Assembly (NCBI GenBank): GCA_934045075.1
Contig: OW203722.1
Coordinates: 20,064,986-20,128,985, forward strand
Length of the DNA stretch: 64,000 bases
Source: Yponomeuta sedellus
Lineage: Eukaryota; Arthropoda; Insecta; Lepidoptera; Yponomeutidae
Direction of reading: 5' to 3'
This document shows positions 10,516 to 21,721 of this stretch, piece after piece. Under the pieces are notes generated by a model. It saw nothing but the letters and a program-made list of their open reading frames with translations. It made no database searches and had not been told where the DNA came from. Both the position numbers and the translations under genes were made by a program. Positions within the stretch are counted from its first letter, which is position 1. Each line of letters starts with the position of its first letter.

Positions 10516-11906
10516 ATGGAAAACGAAATTTCGAATGTCTCGCTAGAGGAGCCGGTGGCGGGTTCCTCAAAAGCTGCTAGCAATAAAAGAAGTAGAAAGC
10601 GGAAGCGCTCACCTAGCAGCAGCAGCAGTAGCTCCGACAGTTCTTCAAGTAGCTCATCGTCTAGTTACTCTGACCAATCAAAAAAACTAAGGCGCACGCG
10701 TCGCCGCCGTAAGAAGAAAAGGGGGGGCAAACGCGAACAAGCCGCCGATCAAAGATAGAAAAACTTTCTAGTGAGCTTAGCGAATTACGCAATCAATTAT
10801 GTGCCGATAATAATATTGATGCAGATGCTATTTCACTCCATACCGTGGATGATTTTCATAACGAGACCCCAGCTGAGGGTAGTATTTTTTCATATTATGA
10901 TTAAGATGTTGAAATAAAACTCAAGGAACCAGCGGTTCCCAAAACGGACGAGCGGTTCCTCGAGATTTTAAAAGACATTCAGTTTTTTAGCAAAGCGGAT
11001 TGGAATGAAGTACGCTATGCTGAAACACAAAAACTGTACAACCATACTCCGGGGTTTATCGAGCTCGAGGCGAACGAGGAGGTCAAACAATATGACACGT
11101 TAAAAAATCTAGCTTATACACGGAGAGGGCCTATGCTTCATTAACGTTCAGTATACTAAAGCAGAAAGAGACTTTAAAAAAAGAGCTCTGCTCTTTTATG
11201 GGTCAATGTTCAGCAGGGCTTAGATGTCGAGGCTATAAACAGAAAGGTTAATGATATTTACATGTCCTGTGAATTTAGTAAGGTCTCCGCAGACCTATTG
11301 CAAATGGTTTGCGGTCACAGAGCCGAAACTATTCAGATGCGCAGAGATGGCATTATAAATGCGGTTCGCGACCCATTGGTCAAGGCGTCGTTACGCAAAG
11401 TACCCCCATCGGAGGCAAGCCTGTTTAACTCTGAACAGTTTGTTACTGCTCTAGAAAAAACTGGTGGCGTTAAAAAAGCATTCTGGCCTGTACCTAAAAC
11501 GACTGGTAATGGTTCAACTTCGCAAGTTGGAAAATGGCCCATACGCCCCTCGCAGGGACAATGTTCTACTATCCAAGTACCCTCGCAGGGTCAATTTTCC
11601 GCTCGTCAAGTACCCTCGCAGGGTAGAAACTATGGCAGGAGCATGCCTACGCAAGGCTGTGGATGCCAAGCCTGGATTCCACCCTCGCAGGGTGGCAACA
11701 TGCATAATTTACATTGCCCTTCGCAAGGGCCGGTCCACACGTACAACCGTGCTCAACGTGGTGGTAGCACAGCGTACAGAGGACTTTCCTTTCGCTCTCG
11801 CGGAGCGAAGCAAAACCAGCGATACCAGGACTCCCGACGTGGAGGATACAAGCGAGGGTCGTCATCCTCGGGTTACAATGGTTCAGCCAAGAGACGTAAG
11901 TATTGA
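10516..11906 (+). pseudogene. DIRS Gag-like protein (frameshifted)
   Basis: The N-terminus (from ATG 10516) is acidic, then basic and serine-rich (a run of serines followed by an arginine/lysine cluster, 80 codons). The frame then shifts near 10,750, meets TAA at 10,902-10,904, and shifts again near 11,130 and 11,220. From 11,262 a 214-codon frame encodes a helical part (SKVSADLLQMVCGHRAETIQ) and then seven or so PSQG repeats, ending in a GGYKRG..GSAKRRKY basic tail. Position before the RT and the basic, repetitive tail fit a DIRS nucleocapsid-like ORF1. No CCHC knuckle is seen. Confidence 0.65.
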
Positions 11907-13775
11907 CATGGGGACGTTCAAAGCCGGTCAGCTGTCGATATTTGTCGACCGATGGCTAGAATTGCAAGCACCGGAATTTCTCATTCAGATAATTCAAGGG
12001 TACCGCATACCTTTTCAACATAAGCCCCCTTTGATTATGCCCAGGCTGAACAACATGGCCTTTCATATACACGAATCACCAGAAATGTCGGCAATTGTCA
12101 GAAAAATGTTAAAGCACGGTATTTTAGAAAAAGCGAACCAAACTCCAAGTTTTCTATCTACCCTCTTTCTTGTAGCAAAAACGATGGTTCAGCTCGCCCT
12201 ATTTTCAATCTAAAGGCTTTGAACGAATTTGTACTTACCGACCCATTCAGACTGATAAATGTATTCAAAATCCCAGATTTCATACAGTCCCAAGCTTGGA
12301 TGTGCAAGCTAGACCTCTCACAGGCGTATTTTCATTTGAAAATAGCAATGTCTTACAGACGTTTTTTAAGGCTAATTTACAAGAAACAGCTTTTCCAAAT
12401 GACCTGCCTACCCTTTGGGCTCAGCACGGCCCCGAAAACGTTTGCCTCTTTGACAAATTGGATTGCACAAATAATGAGAAGCAAGGGTGTAAGGATTTTA
12501 GTCTTTCTAGACGATTTTCTTGTGGTTCACCAGGACCCAGAGGTGCTCTTGGGCCATGTAAGATTACTCGTAGAGACCCTGAAATATCTAGGTTGGCATA
12601 TAAACTTCGAAAAGTCGACTCTAGTTCCCCAGAAATCACTTGCCTACCTAGGAGTTTTGTGGGACCCGTGGTTAAAACTAAAGTCCTTGCCAATGGCAAA
12701 GATACCTCCAATGTTAACCAAGATTCACGAAATCGTGGACTCGAGAAAGGCAAACTTGAAGCAGCTACAAAGCGTAATAGGGATGCTAAACTTTGCCAGC
12801 TTCGTAGTTCAAAGAGGAAGATTGCATTATCGATCTCTACTAGCGTTCCTAAATACGTTAGATCTGGACAACATGATCAGCGTATATACCTTGCCAATAG
12901 ACGCCTTGAACGACCTAACGTGGTGGATTCGGAATTTACATCGTCCATCGATACTGCACCATCCACCAGCCAAACACTTCATAACCACGGACGCTTCGGA
13001 CCAGGGTTGGGGAGCCCAGTTAGACAGTCAGTCTCTGTGGGGAACTTGGTCCACGGAAGAGCAGATTTACCACTGCAACATCAACGAGATACTAGCTATT
13101 TTCAAGGTTTTCCAGGGTCATGCCCTATATCTCAGTCAGTCGACCGTAACTGTACAATGCGACAATCGCACAGTCGTAGCATACTTACGCCACGAAGGCG
13201 GAACCAAATCATCTCGATTGATGGATATAACTCACAAAATTTTCAGTCTCGTAGATCAATATCAAATACATATGAATGTGTATCATATACCGGGGAGGTA
13301 CAACAACCACGCGGACCACTTGTCTCGTTTTCGCCACCCTCCCGAGTGGCATCTGCTGTCCGAGTTCACCAAGACCATATTCACAAAATGGGGAACCCCA
13401 TCAGTAGACCTATTTGCCTCCAGCAGGGCGCACGTAGTCCCCCATTATGTGTCGAAAGATCAGGACGACTATCAAGCTGTAGCCCACGACGCTTTCGCGA
13501 TTCCTTGGAAATACAACCTGGCATGGGTGTTTCCGCCCCCATTCTTGATACCCAAGGTTCTAAGTTACCTCAATCAAGCTACGGGAGTCTACCTGATAGT
13601 GGCACCACGCTGGGAGAAGGTATTTTGGCGCGGGGATCTCAAATCCCGAGCTCTAGCACCAACATTCACGATACAGAACCTGGGCCGAATATTAGTCGAT
13701 GTAACGACGGGACTGCCTCCCAAGATCTCACCTTGGAAGTATGGAAATGTGGGGGTGGTCGAAGAATTTAGATAA
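11890..13775 (+). pseudogene. DIRS reverse transcriptase / RNase H polyprotein
   Basis: The N-terminal RT segment is read to about 12,180 in one frame (AFHIHESPEMSAIVRKMLKH, then GILEKANQTPSFLSTLFLVA). A one-base loss in an A run at 12,177-12,181 then moves the rest into the frame open to 13,775. There: KLDLSQAYFHLKI (RT motif A), LPFGLSTAPKTFA (motif B), ILVFLDDFLVV (catalytic LDD), YLGVLWDP, then RNase H (FITTDASDQGWGAQL, INEILAIFKVF, VQCDNRTVVAYLR). The last ~140 residues (VDLFASSRAHVVPHYVS.., WVFPPPFLIPKVLSYL) match the conserved C-terminal region of DIRS polyproteins described as methyltransferase-like. It overlaps the recombinase start by about 35 bases. Apart from the one-base lesion the frame is open. 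Confidence 0.85.
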
Positions 13776-14738
13776 TTGGGGTAATGCTCAATTAGAACTC
13801 CTAAAAAGCTCTTGGCGAGCATCCACTCTCAGGACTTACAAACCTGCTTGGAATCGTTGGGTGTCATGGTGTAAGACTTATAAAATTGACCCTAATTGCC
13901 CTTCTGGCTCAGATTTAGCCCGTTTTCTGGCATACTTACACCTGAAATTTAAACTTTCATTTAATACGATAATGGTGCACAAATCTGTAGTGTCCACGCT
14001 TTGTAATGTCAATAATTCAGGCGCTATAAGTAGTCATGTGTTAAAAGCAATATCGATCAAAAAACCTAACACCATAACCTAACAAAAAAAAAACCATGTA
14101 AATTGCCAGTGTGGAATATTGATGATTTTGCTTCATTTCTTGGCCAGAGATCAATAAATCATGACAACAGTTTTGATGTATTGAGTCAAACAGCGGCTCT
14201 TTTAGTACTTTGTTCGGGTAGACGTATTCATGATTTAACTTTACTGAATATTGATCAGGATAACTATGTTAAGAAAGATGATTCAATAATTATGTGGCCA
14301 TCTTTTGTGTCAAAGACAGATTCTTATGATCACAGGCAATCAGGTTGGCAGTTATATAAAAATTATAATAATAAAAATTTAGATCCCGTGTACTGGATTG
14401 AACAGACAGTGTCAATGCTCTCTGTCAGACGCCAGGAAGCTAATTGTAATAATTTATTTGTTACAACAAGAGGTGCACCGCGTGCGGCCTCTAGGACAGT
14501 AATTGCAGGGTGGATCAAGACAAGAATGCGTAATGCGGGTATTGTTGCTACTCCGGGAAGTGTCCGTTCTGCCGTCGCTTCCAAACATTGGTTGGACAAT
14601 TTTCCAATGGAAGATATTATGTCCCAGGGAAATTGGAGATCTTCAAACACCTTTCTTAGGTTTTATAAGCGGCAAGAACGAGTATCAGACCCATCCAGGA
14701 GTAACAGCAATTCTTCTCTCTTCAATCCAGTAACATAG
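13741..14738 (+). pseudogene. DIRS tyrosine recombinase (one frameshift)
   Basis: The core-binding part is at 13,741-14,082 (SSWRASTLRTYKPAWNRWVS, a SAM-like N-terminal domain). A run of ten A's near 14,085-14,094 breaks the frame, and the catalytic domain continues at 14,103-14,738: CSGRRIHDLTLL (first Arg), SVRSAVASKHW (second Arg), GNWRSSNTFLRFYKR (terminal Tyr). The second box reads G-S-V-R where classical recombinases have H-x-x-R. In DIRS elements this enzyme replaces a DDE integrase and inserts circular DNA without a target duplication. Confidence 0.85.
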
Positions 14739-14969
14739 ATGGTGTATGCAAGAAGTACCTATTGTTTAAAACTTTCGATTCTTACCTACTTCATTGTGTA
14801 AAATAATGATAAAAATAGATCATTGAAGAAAATTATACATTATATTTTGTTTCAAATAATTAAACAATAATATGATTCAAAACCTGTATCATATTTGATT
14901 TACCTAAAACTTGTTAATACCCAACATCACATTGGCGTTCACCATTTGCATCACCAGGCGATAACAGAC

Positions 14970-15070
14970 ACTTCTCAATTGTTTATGCTTCGAATAACGG
15001 TCAAGTGGTTTAATTCGGGCGTTTTACCTTAAATAAAACGCTTATTAAACTACTTACCTTATTCGAAGCA
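14970..15070. repeat. DIRS internal complementary region
   Basis: The first half (AATTGTTTATGCTTCGAATA, then ACGGTCAAGTGGTTTAA) is the reverse complement of the extreme left end. The second half (TTCGGGCGTTTTACCTTAAA through ACTTACCTTATTCGAAGCAT) is the reverse complement of the extreme right end. The two meet at a TTAA-like junction near 15,012, exactly as expected for a DIRS circle-junction template. Confidence 0.9.
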
Positions 15071-15104
15071 TACTATAATTTCTGCCTGGTGACAGAGTTC
15101 ATCA

Positions 15105-15312
15105 TCCATTGAGCAAGATCGGGTCGCGCGACCACAAAGGTGCGCCTCCCCTCCTGCCCGGTGATGCCATGTGCGAGCGAGACAGAGCTATATCACTAGA
15201 AAAGTAGGGAAAAAGGTAAAGGAAAGGAGATATGCCTATCTCAATTGTTTATGCTTCGAATAAGGTAAGTAGTTTAATAAGCGTTTTATTTAAGGTAAAA
15301 CGACCGAATTTA
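15105..15312 (-). repeat. DIRS right inverted terminal repeat
   Basis: GAGCAAGATCGGGTCGCGCG through ATTGTTTATGCTTCGAATAA mirrors the left end. The outermost AAGCGTTTTATTTAAGGTAA is unique to this end and is mirrored only in the internal complementary region. Confidence 0.85.
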
Positions 15313-15574
15313 ATTAAAACTATTTAAGAATTTTTTCATTATGTATAGATAATATGTATTCTATTGATATAGGTATTATTCTATACAACATATAAGTATT
15401 TTATTCAATATAGTACTGCCCATGCTTGTTCGCACCGCAGTCTGTGACGCTCGTGGGGTAGAACCAGGCACTGACTGAAAGTCAGCGCTGAAGAATAGTC
15501 CATCAGCATACTGCTGAGTCAGTTGCCATTTATAGCAGTAGGGATACGCCGTGACCTTTCATTTTTCTTCTTTG

Positions 15575-15690
15575 TTTTTTGTGAATGTCATGTTTAGTAA
15601 TATGTTTTAAGTTTGTTTTGTTACTGTGGCGTGTGCACTGTTTCTATAATAAATGTTTTTCTTGTTCTTCTTCTAATCTTCGTGATTGTT
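15575..15690 (+). repeat. dispersed repeat tail (copy at 2.06-2.24 kb)
   Basis: AATATGTTTTAAGTTTGTTT, then GTGGCGTGTGCACTGTTTCT, ending in repeated CTT. 15,313-15,574 otherwise shows nothing recognisable. Confidence 0.5.
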
Positions 15691-15764
15691 TAAGATCACC
15701 CAAGCAGCCGGGGCTACGAGCGAGCCTTATTATATAGTATGTGTAAACAAATACTTTCTATTTC

Positions 15765-16610
15765 AAAGATTTCATACTAATATAACAAAATTTAACAACT
15801 ATGTGTTTAACCTTTTGAATCCTGACCTGAGGATGCTCTGGGTAAAAAGTTCATGGCCCTGACCTTATAAATAACTGTAGTTTTCGATTGTTATTATCCA
15901 GGCCAGAAGAACTGTGCAGCTTATGGGACTCGCCAATAATGTGGATAAGCGAGGAGTTGTTATAGATAATATGAAACAAGATAAAACATGTATCAGAGTG
16001 GCGTACTGAACCAACAATGTGCACCTAATACCATCTATGCCTAATGCTGGCTCGCTTCACTTAGCTATTCGTATTCGCAGGTTTGTCGACGATTTATAAT
16101 AGGCTTATACGATCGCAGGCTTTACAAAACCAGTGCTCAACACACGTTGAAAACCTCGGCAATGGATAGTTAGTATTGTCCAAATAGGCCAATACGAGTG
16201 GTTAAGTGACGAACCAGCCTAACGCGCAATTTGTCTTAGGGACCTTTTCAGGGTTGTTCCCGTAATCGGAATCGACTTAGCGTATACTCTGTATTTAGAC
16301 TCCAGAAACTGGCCCGCCCGGTATTTTAAGACAACTGTACACCAATTTTGGTCTACCAATACTTCCGACGAGGTGTAGGCATGATCCAAGTGCACATTTA
16401 TGTAGACAGGCGTTTGGCACTCCAAAACGAATTCGCATAATTAACATTTTCTCAAAACAAAATAATACTTATTCCTTAAATATGCAGCCTTAATACACTG
16501 TACTGCAAGACCTATTAGGAATATCTTATTCCCATGGGAAAATCGATAAACTGCGGGTAACACCGCGCGGCACACCTAGTTTACTATAAGGTACATGAGA
16601 CTTATTGAAA
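15765..16610 (+). repeat. dispersed repeat block (copy at 52.18-52.97 kb)
   Basis: From TTTCATACTAATAT through TGTGTTTAACC, GACCTGAGGATGCT, GGACTCGCCAATAATGTG, CGACGATTTATAATA, GCTTTACAAAACCAGTGCTC and GGCCCGCCCGGTATTTT, the order and most bases agree with the second block. A later part (CCCATGGGAAAATCGATAAA) recurs at 54,460-54,540. No credible coding frame. Confidence 0.7.
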
Positions 16611-16639
16611 TGAAATGGCATTGATTTATTGCACCATCA

Positions 16640-17567
16640 TAATTTTATATATTCGTGGGACACTCAGAAAGTTTTGAGAAACTAATTACTGTGAAAAAAA
16701 ATTTTATTAAATCTGTTCAAAGAACTCTCCACCAGCCTCTATACAAAGTTTCATTCGTCTTAACCAATTTTCAAAACATTTTGTCCAGTCCTCCACAGAC
16801 ACCTCTTCCACGGCCTTAAATAAAAAGAAGTCACACGGAGCCAAATCAGGACTGTAAGGAGGGTGTCCCAAGACTCTGACCGGTGTGGAGTCCAGGAAGT
16901 CCCTCGTTTTGGTCGCAGAGTGCGCGGGCGCGTTGTCGTGGTGAAGAAGGACCCCGCGGAGCACAGTGTTCGGTCGCTTGTTGCTCAATTCAGAAAAAAC
17001 TTCTGGCAGGCATTTTGTGCTATACCATTCAGCATTGATGCTGCTTTGGTATCAAAGTGGAGTTGAAATTAGGTACCCCGTCAAAGTGAAGAAACTAGCG
17101 ATCAAAATTTTTCCTGCGCTCCTCGATCGCTTCAATTTCGTAGGCGTTGGTTCATTTTGAAACAGCCAAACTGTCGACTGACGCTTTGTATCTGGATCAT
17201 AATAATAAATCCAGGATTGGTCACCTGTCACAATGTCCTAAACGTGCCGTGACGAGCCAGCATCAAATTTTTGTAACATATCACGCCACCAATCCACACG
17301 GGCCTGCTTCTGAGCTTCGGTGAGGTTGTGCGGCAACCAGCGGGAAACTATTCTCCTCACGCGAAGGTGCTCGTGCAAAATTTTGTGAACACTTCCTGAA
17401 CCAATCTACAGTGTATGATGATTCTCTTCGTACGTAATTCATATGTTTTCTTGAATAATTTTTTTTTACTGCCAGCACACTTTCTTCGGAGACAGCCGTC
17501 GTAGGACGGCCACTCCTTTGTTCATCCCCCAAAGTAAGACGACCGCGTTTGAACTCGCTATACCAGC
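16640..17567 (-). pseudogene. mariner transposase, C-terminal part (split by Polinton)
   Basis: The minus strand contains WYSEFKRGRLTLGDEQRSGR (about 17,500-17,563), VTGDQSWIYYYDPDTKRQS (first Asp, about 17,180-17,230), LLHHDNAPAHSATKTRDFLD (second Asp) and YSPDLAPCDFFLF (third Asp), ending CIEAGGEFFEQI at 16,707. Frames change several times, and about 60 residues before the second Asp are damaged. At 17,567 the gene stops abruptly, and its N-terminal continuation lies 16.5 kb away at 34,041-34,170. 17,562-17,567 is the left copy of the Polinton target duplication. Confidence 0.85.
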
Positions 17568-17702
17568 AGTAGTATAGTATTGGGAACTCTAGGACACTTT
17601 TCCGTCGTGAGGGGCTCACTGCGTTCGCCGTCACTCCTTCAAAGTGTCCTAGAGTTCCCAATACTATTGTGGGAAATATGCAATCTAACCATTTCATTAC
17701 TT
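17568..17702 (+). repeat. Polinton left terminal inverted repeat
   Basis: 135 bp, apparently identical to the reverse complement of 33,900-34,034. It contains its own inverted repeat: AGTATTGGGAACTCTAGGAC (17,577) and GTCCTAGAGTTCCCAATACT (to 17,664), around a GC-richer loop. Confidence 0.95.
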
Positions 17703-20093
17703 TTTATCTAAGACCTGATTAAACTTTAAGGAATTTTAGACTAAAAAACAACTTACTGAAACTGGATACTGGGTTTTCTCGCAACACTAATAACATACTC
17801 GGTTGGCACTTTACACAAAGCATTATGGTAAATTATTAACTCTCGAGTATACATTATAAGCGTTCAATATATTGTGTTTAGAAGGTACTTAATTTACGAA
17901 TGGAAATTTATAGTTTCGTTGTCACCGTAGGTATCCACTAAAATTTCCTCAAAAACTTAGTTTAAGACATAATATCTGGAGTAATTTTGATTTAGTTATC
18001 ACCGCTAAGGTTTCCACCAAAATTAATCCGAGCTCCTCACAGAATCGACCGCTTATACTGGGCTCAAATGAAGAGTGAATCTAAGTTGAAAGTCTGCATT
18101 TCCGCACAAAGAGAGTTCATACAACGATTACGACAACTACCAAAGCAAACGTCACTCACCACACAGACCTTACATACGTCAACATTCAAACATTGGTAAT
18201 GTGTAGTAGTGATGAGAATTTGCAAGCGCAGCACGAGCACAGGTGAGGATTGTTTGTTAGCCGGCTATCGCATTGCACGGTTTCGCGATAAAATGCAAAC
18301 TAATCAAAACACATTAATCTTCTTGTGCGACTGAGAACAACACAAATACCGTTGACTGCCTGGATGGTCTAGCGGTATCAAGTTAGACTACCAAACCAGA
18401 GGTCGTAGGTTAGATTCCTATCGGAGGCCGTCATACTTTCATTTGTACAAATGATCTCAGTCTGGGTGTTTTTCCATGTTTATCCTTGTCTGGTTACCAT
18501 AGCACAGGGTATCCTAGTTTGGGACCAGATCAAGTGATTGTGATGTGTGAAAGTTATTATTATTATTCCTTAACATTTGAAGCATTAGGGTTTATGACGC
18601 AATAGTTCATTATTACTTGTTAGTGATTGTAGTGCTCTATGGTACTGTGGTGTGGTGATGTGACTTTTCGCTGACTCGCACATATGGGCAGTTCTCGATA
18701 AATACGGTATAAATCGTCTCGTATATCATGTTAGGACCTGTAGATGTGCGAAGCGCTGATTAATTGCTGATGAAAATGTCTAGTCCGGAGGGCCAGGTGG
18801 TCCAGAATTAAAGTATACCTAGGGCTGTCACAGTTACATAATAACTTTCAGTATAAGCAAAGTTTATTTTCTATCATCACGTTATTTATTATTAAAGATA
18901 CCTACCAGTTTTAATAAGCTATTTATTAGTATGACTACGTATATTGTCTATCTATTCTACTACAGGCTAATATTATACGTTTACTCAAATATGTAATTAT
19001 AGGATAGAAATGGGTTGGAATGAAAATATTAAAATCGATTTCCACAACCAGACGTGACAAAGGGTCAAGAACGAACTTGTCATAACCTGATTCCGATTTC
19101 ATGTTTTTAGTACTTCATGGCTATCTTACAGGGCCGCGTTTCATACATAATACTAGAATTTATAGTTTATGTACCTACAATTCGATGTAGGTACATTGCG
19201 TAGTCGAATCTTCATACTGGTTAATCTGTGAGATAATCGCTATGCAATGTATTTTCGAATCGAATTTTCATAGTAAACCATGATTATTATAGTTCTATAA
19301 AACAGGCGTTAGTCGTTTAGTTATACTACTAAAATACTATAGTCATACTACTAAAAGACTAATATGTGTGCTTAACTTCCACATATATGTTAGGCAGATG
19401 TCCACCGGTCTGTTTATAAGTGTTCTCTGGTGGTCTTCAGATTCTGATAAGGGCCTGCTGAATCAGAATTTTTGCGTAGTTCTTGTGTGTGGGTAGAATC
19501 TGTGAAAGTTGTCTAGGGCTGTCACATTTGTGTACATATTTATTTTCCAATTCCCGTTGTGTACAAAGTCTCTTTTCACTCAGTCATATCAATGCTTCAA
19601 ATGCTTCTTCTTTTAAACAGGGTTAGACATGATTTAGTGAAACGTTGTTTTTTCTAAAACTTAGCTTAACAGCAACTTAGTACTGAGATTGCTTTATGTT
19701 AAGTATAGATTACGATTCATACTTTGTTCCGATTTCCCAATTTAAAGAACAGCAACGTAAGGATAATATTTAAAATTGTAACTATCACCTACAAATATTT
19801 ATGATGCTTGAGTAAGCATTGTATTTTTTAAGGCAACTGTAAAAGTCTATTGAACACATTTGTGCGCTTGGTTTTATTAAATAATATTTTTTACCATGTG
19901 AGTTTGACAGCCCTGACTGATATCATGTTCCGACTTGTTTCCATGTGTAAAGTTGAATATGTGTAGGTAAAATATTGAAACGAAAGCATTTTCTCGCCTA
20001 TAAAACGTGGTGCATTTGTTTGATCAATTATATTCAGCTTCAGTAACATCAAGAGATCAACACTCCAGAAGTAATCCAGATCTACATACAAAA
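17703..20093 (+). other. Polinton left non-coding region
   Basis: About 2.4 kb without a credible frame except the SINE at 18,355-18,568. The 3' end carries the probable first exon of the spliced gene that follows. Short CTAAAAGACTA/ATACTACTAAAA repeats occur near 19,320-19,360. Confidence 0.5.
18355..18568 (+). mobile_element. tRNA-derived SINE inside the Polinton
   Basis: The A-box-like stretch TGGTCTAGCGGT and B-box-like GGTCGTAGGTTAGATTCC give a tRNA-like head. A body with CACAGGGTATCCTAGTTTGG follows, with an ATT-repeat tail at 18,553-18,567. It shares its body with the copy at 3463-3660. Confidence 0.7.
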
Positions 20094-21623
20094 ATGTGAG
20101 TAAGTAACCTTCTTTTTTTTATATTTTGTTTCCAAATTGGGACCTCGCTACGGACCTGGCCTTTGGCCCGCCGGCTGGTGACAATGAGGACTTCATTATC
20201 TTGGCTTCTAATGACTTGGAACACCAAGTCCTCGTCCGACGTGATGTTCCACTGTGGGGTGGTCCGGTGGTGACTTGGTGTATCTCGTGTCAATCTTACA
20301 ATTTTGCCCCTTGTATTGTAGCTATTATACACTGTTAATTATGTACTTGTCATTTCTCAGAGTTAATCCAGTAATTAAAGTTTCCTCTCCCATTTCATTA
20401 CACTTCACCGACTATGCGTATTCAAGCTGACTTTGTTTTCTTATTGCGGTTTTTCCTCAGGTCGGACTCGGAGGTTGAATCGATATACACTGAGCAGCCG
20501 CGTGAAAAGAAGCAACGTACTGCACCTGCACCTGTGCCTAAGCGCCGAACAACCGCTGCAGCGGAAAATTCAAAGTACGTGAGTCGTTTTTTTTTTATGG
20601 GTCATTTTTATATAGGTTTCACTGCAGGGCAAAAGCCTTCTCTCTGAGAGAGACTGCGTGGCTTTCTTGGCAAGCGTGCTCACTTCCGTGTTGTTTTTAT
20701 GGTAGTTTATTTTTTTTAAACGTGTTTTCCTACCAATCTAAACCCCGATTTACACTTCAATAAGTACAGTGGTGAGTTAACTTGCATCGTCGTCGAGTTA
20801 AGTTGCTTTTGTCGTTCAAACGCCGTTCAAACTGCAAACGCGACTTAACTCGCCGACGATGCAAGTTAACTCACTACTGTACTTATTTAAGTGTGAATCG
20901 GGATCAAGGTAGACATGGCAGCAACTGAATAATGATTCAATTATTCATCCAGTCGACCTATTAGTCAGACTGCTTCTTCTAGCCCTACTTTCATTGTCAA
21001 TATTGAATAATTGCGTTACTATTGAATGAGTTCATATTTTCTCCAATTGTACCAATTATAAAGGTATGGTTTAAGGTATGGTATTTAGTATTGTAAGTAG
21101 TGGTATATTATTCAGCGAGAGCGTGACACGATAACCAACACACTGTCTTATTTAATGTTGACATTAAAACTAAGGGCTATAATATGTTACATCTAACTAC
21201 AGTTCATGTAGCATTGAAGTCATTTTTTGTTTTTTTCTTGCATGCAGGTCTAAAAAGAAGGTGGTGAAGGGGCGTAAGACCAGCGAGTTCGACCTATTCG
21301 GGGTGCTCTCGGATGACGACGATGACGTGTTGGCAACTGCATCTCATCACTCCGTCACATCCTCGCTCACCACAAAGGTCGCTGACGGCTCTCTGCGACG
21401 GACTGCACCTCTAGAGGGGGAGTACTTTGTGGAAGTAAAGGTGTATCTCACGCGGGACGCTAAGCAGCAGGACCACTGGAAGAAGGCCCAGTTCCTGCTG
21501 AAAGCGCAGCTCGACCGTGGGACACCTGCGTGGGACCAGCTCCAGGGCTTCATCCGACGCGTGAAACCGCTGTTTAAAGACTCCGAACCCACATTTTATG
21601 GTGACGCAGTTAAATATAAGTAA
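20094..21623 (+). CDS. Polinton spliced small protein (three exons, 163 aa), function unknown
   Basis: Proposed exons are 20,094-20,095, 20,461-20,574 and 21,248-21,623. The first donor (GTGAGTAAGT at 20,096) and the acceptor TTTTTCCTCAG place an intron inside the start codon: AT from exon 1 and G from exon 2. The second intron (donor GTACGTGAGT at 20,575, acceptor TTGCATGCAG) also keeps phase across a lysine codon. The protein starts M-SDSEVESIY, has a basic proline/alanine patch, then RKTSEFDLFGVLSDDDDDVL and a C-terminal part rich in charged helices (DQLQGFIRRVKPLFKDSEP). No known domain is recognised. The acidic cluster and basic patch suggest a nuclear protein. The phase agreement at both junctions supports the model. 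Exon 1 upstream of the start is undefined. Confidence 0.65.
20742..20904. mobile_element. foldback MITE in intron 2
   Basis: Left arm (CCCCGATTTACACTTCAATA, AGTACAGTGGTGAGTTAACT, TGCATCGTCGTCGAGTTAAG) and right arm (CTTAACTCGCCGACGATGCA, AGTTAACTCACTACTGTACT, TATTTAAGTGTGAATCGGGA) are nearly perfect complements of about 70 bp around a short loop. Non-coding. It lies inside the intron of the Polinton gene, so it is removed if the intron is spliced. Confidence 0.85.
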
Positions 21624-21721
21624 ATCGTCGCTGTAAAATGCCTGTTAGGTGTTTTACTATTGTATTATTATGGGTCATAGGTTAGATTAGGTTTTAATTA
21701 AAGGCGGGTGGTGTCCGTCTT

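Larger units (their letters stand above)
10077..15312 (+). mobile_element. DIRS-type tyrosine-recombinase retrotransposon
   Basis: A 5.2-kb element with inverted terminal repeats (about 10,097-10,256 and 15,107-15,268 are complementary, with tips extending to 10,077 and 15,312) and an internal complementary region at 14,970-15,070. The gene order is gag, RT/RNase H/C-terminal domain, tyrosine recombinase. There are no LTRs and no integrase. This is the published DIRS1 layout, in which the internal region templates circle closure during replication. The coding frames carry several frameshifts while the structural ends are intact, so the copy is probably dead but fairly young. Confidence 0.9.

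Noticed and set aside
12421..12753. Minus-strand 110-codon frame in the DIRS RT
   Set aside because: Antisense shadow of the conserved RT region with no recognisable features.
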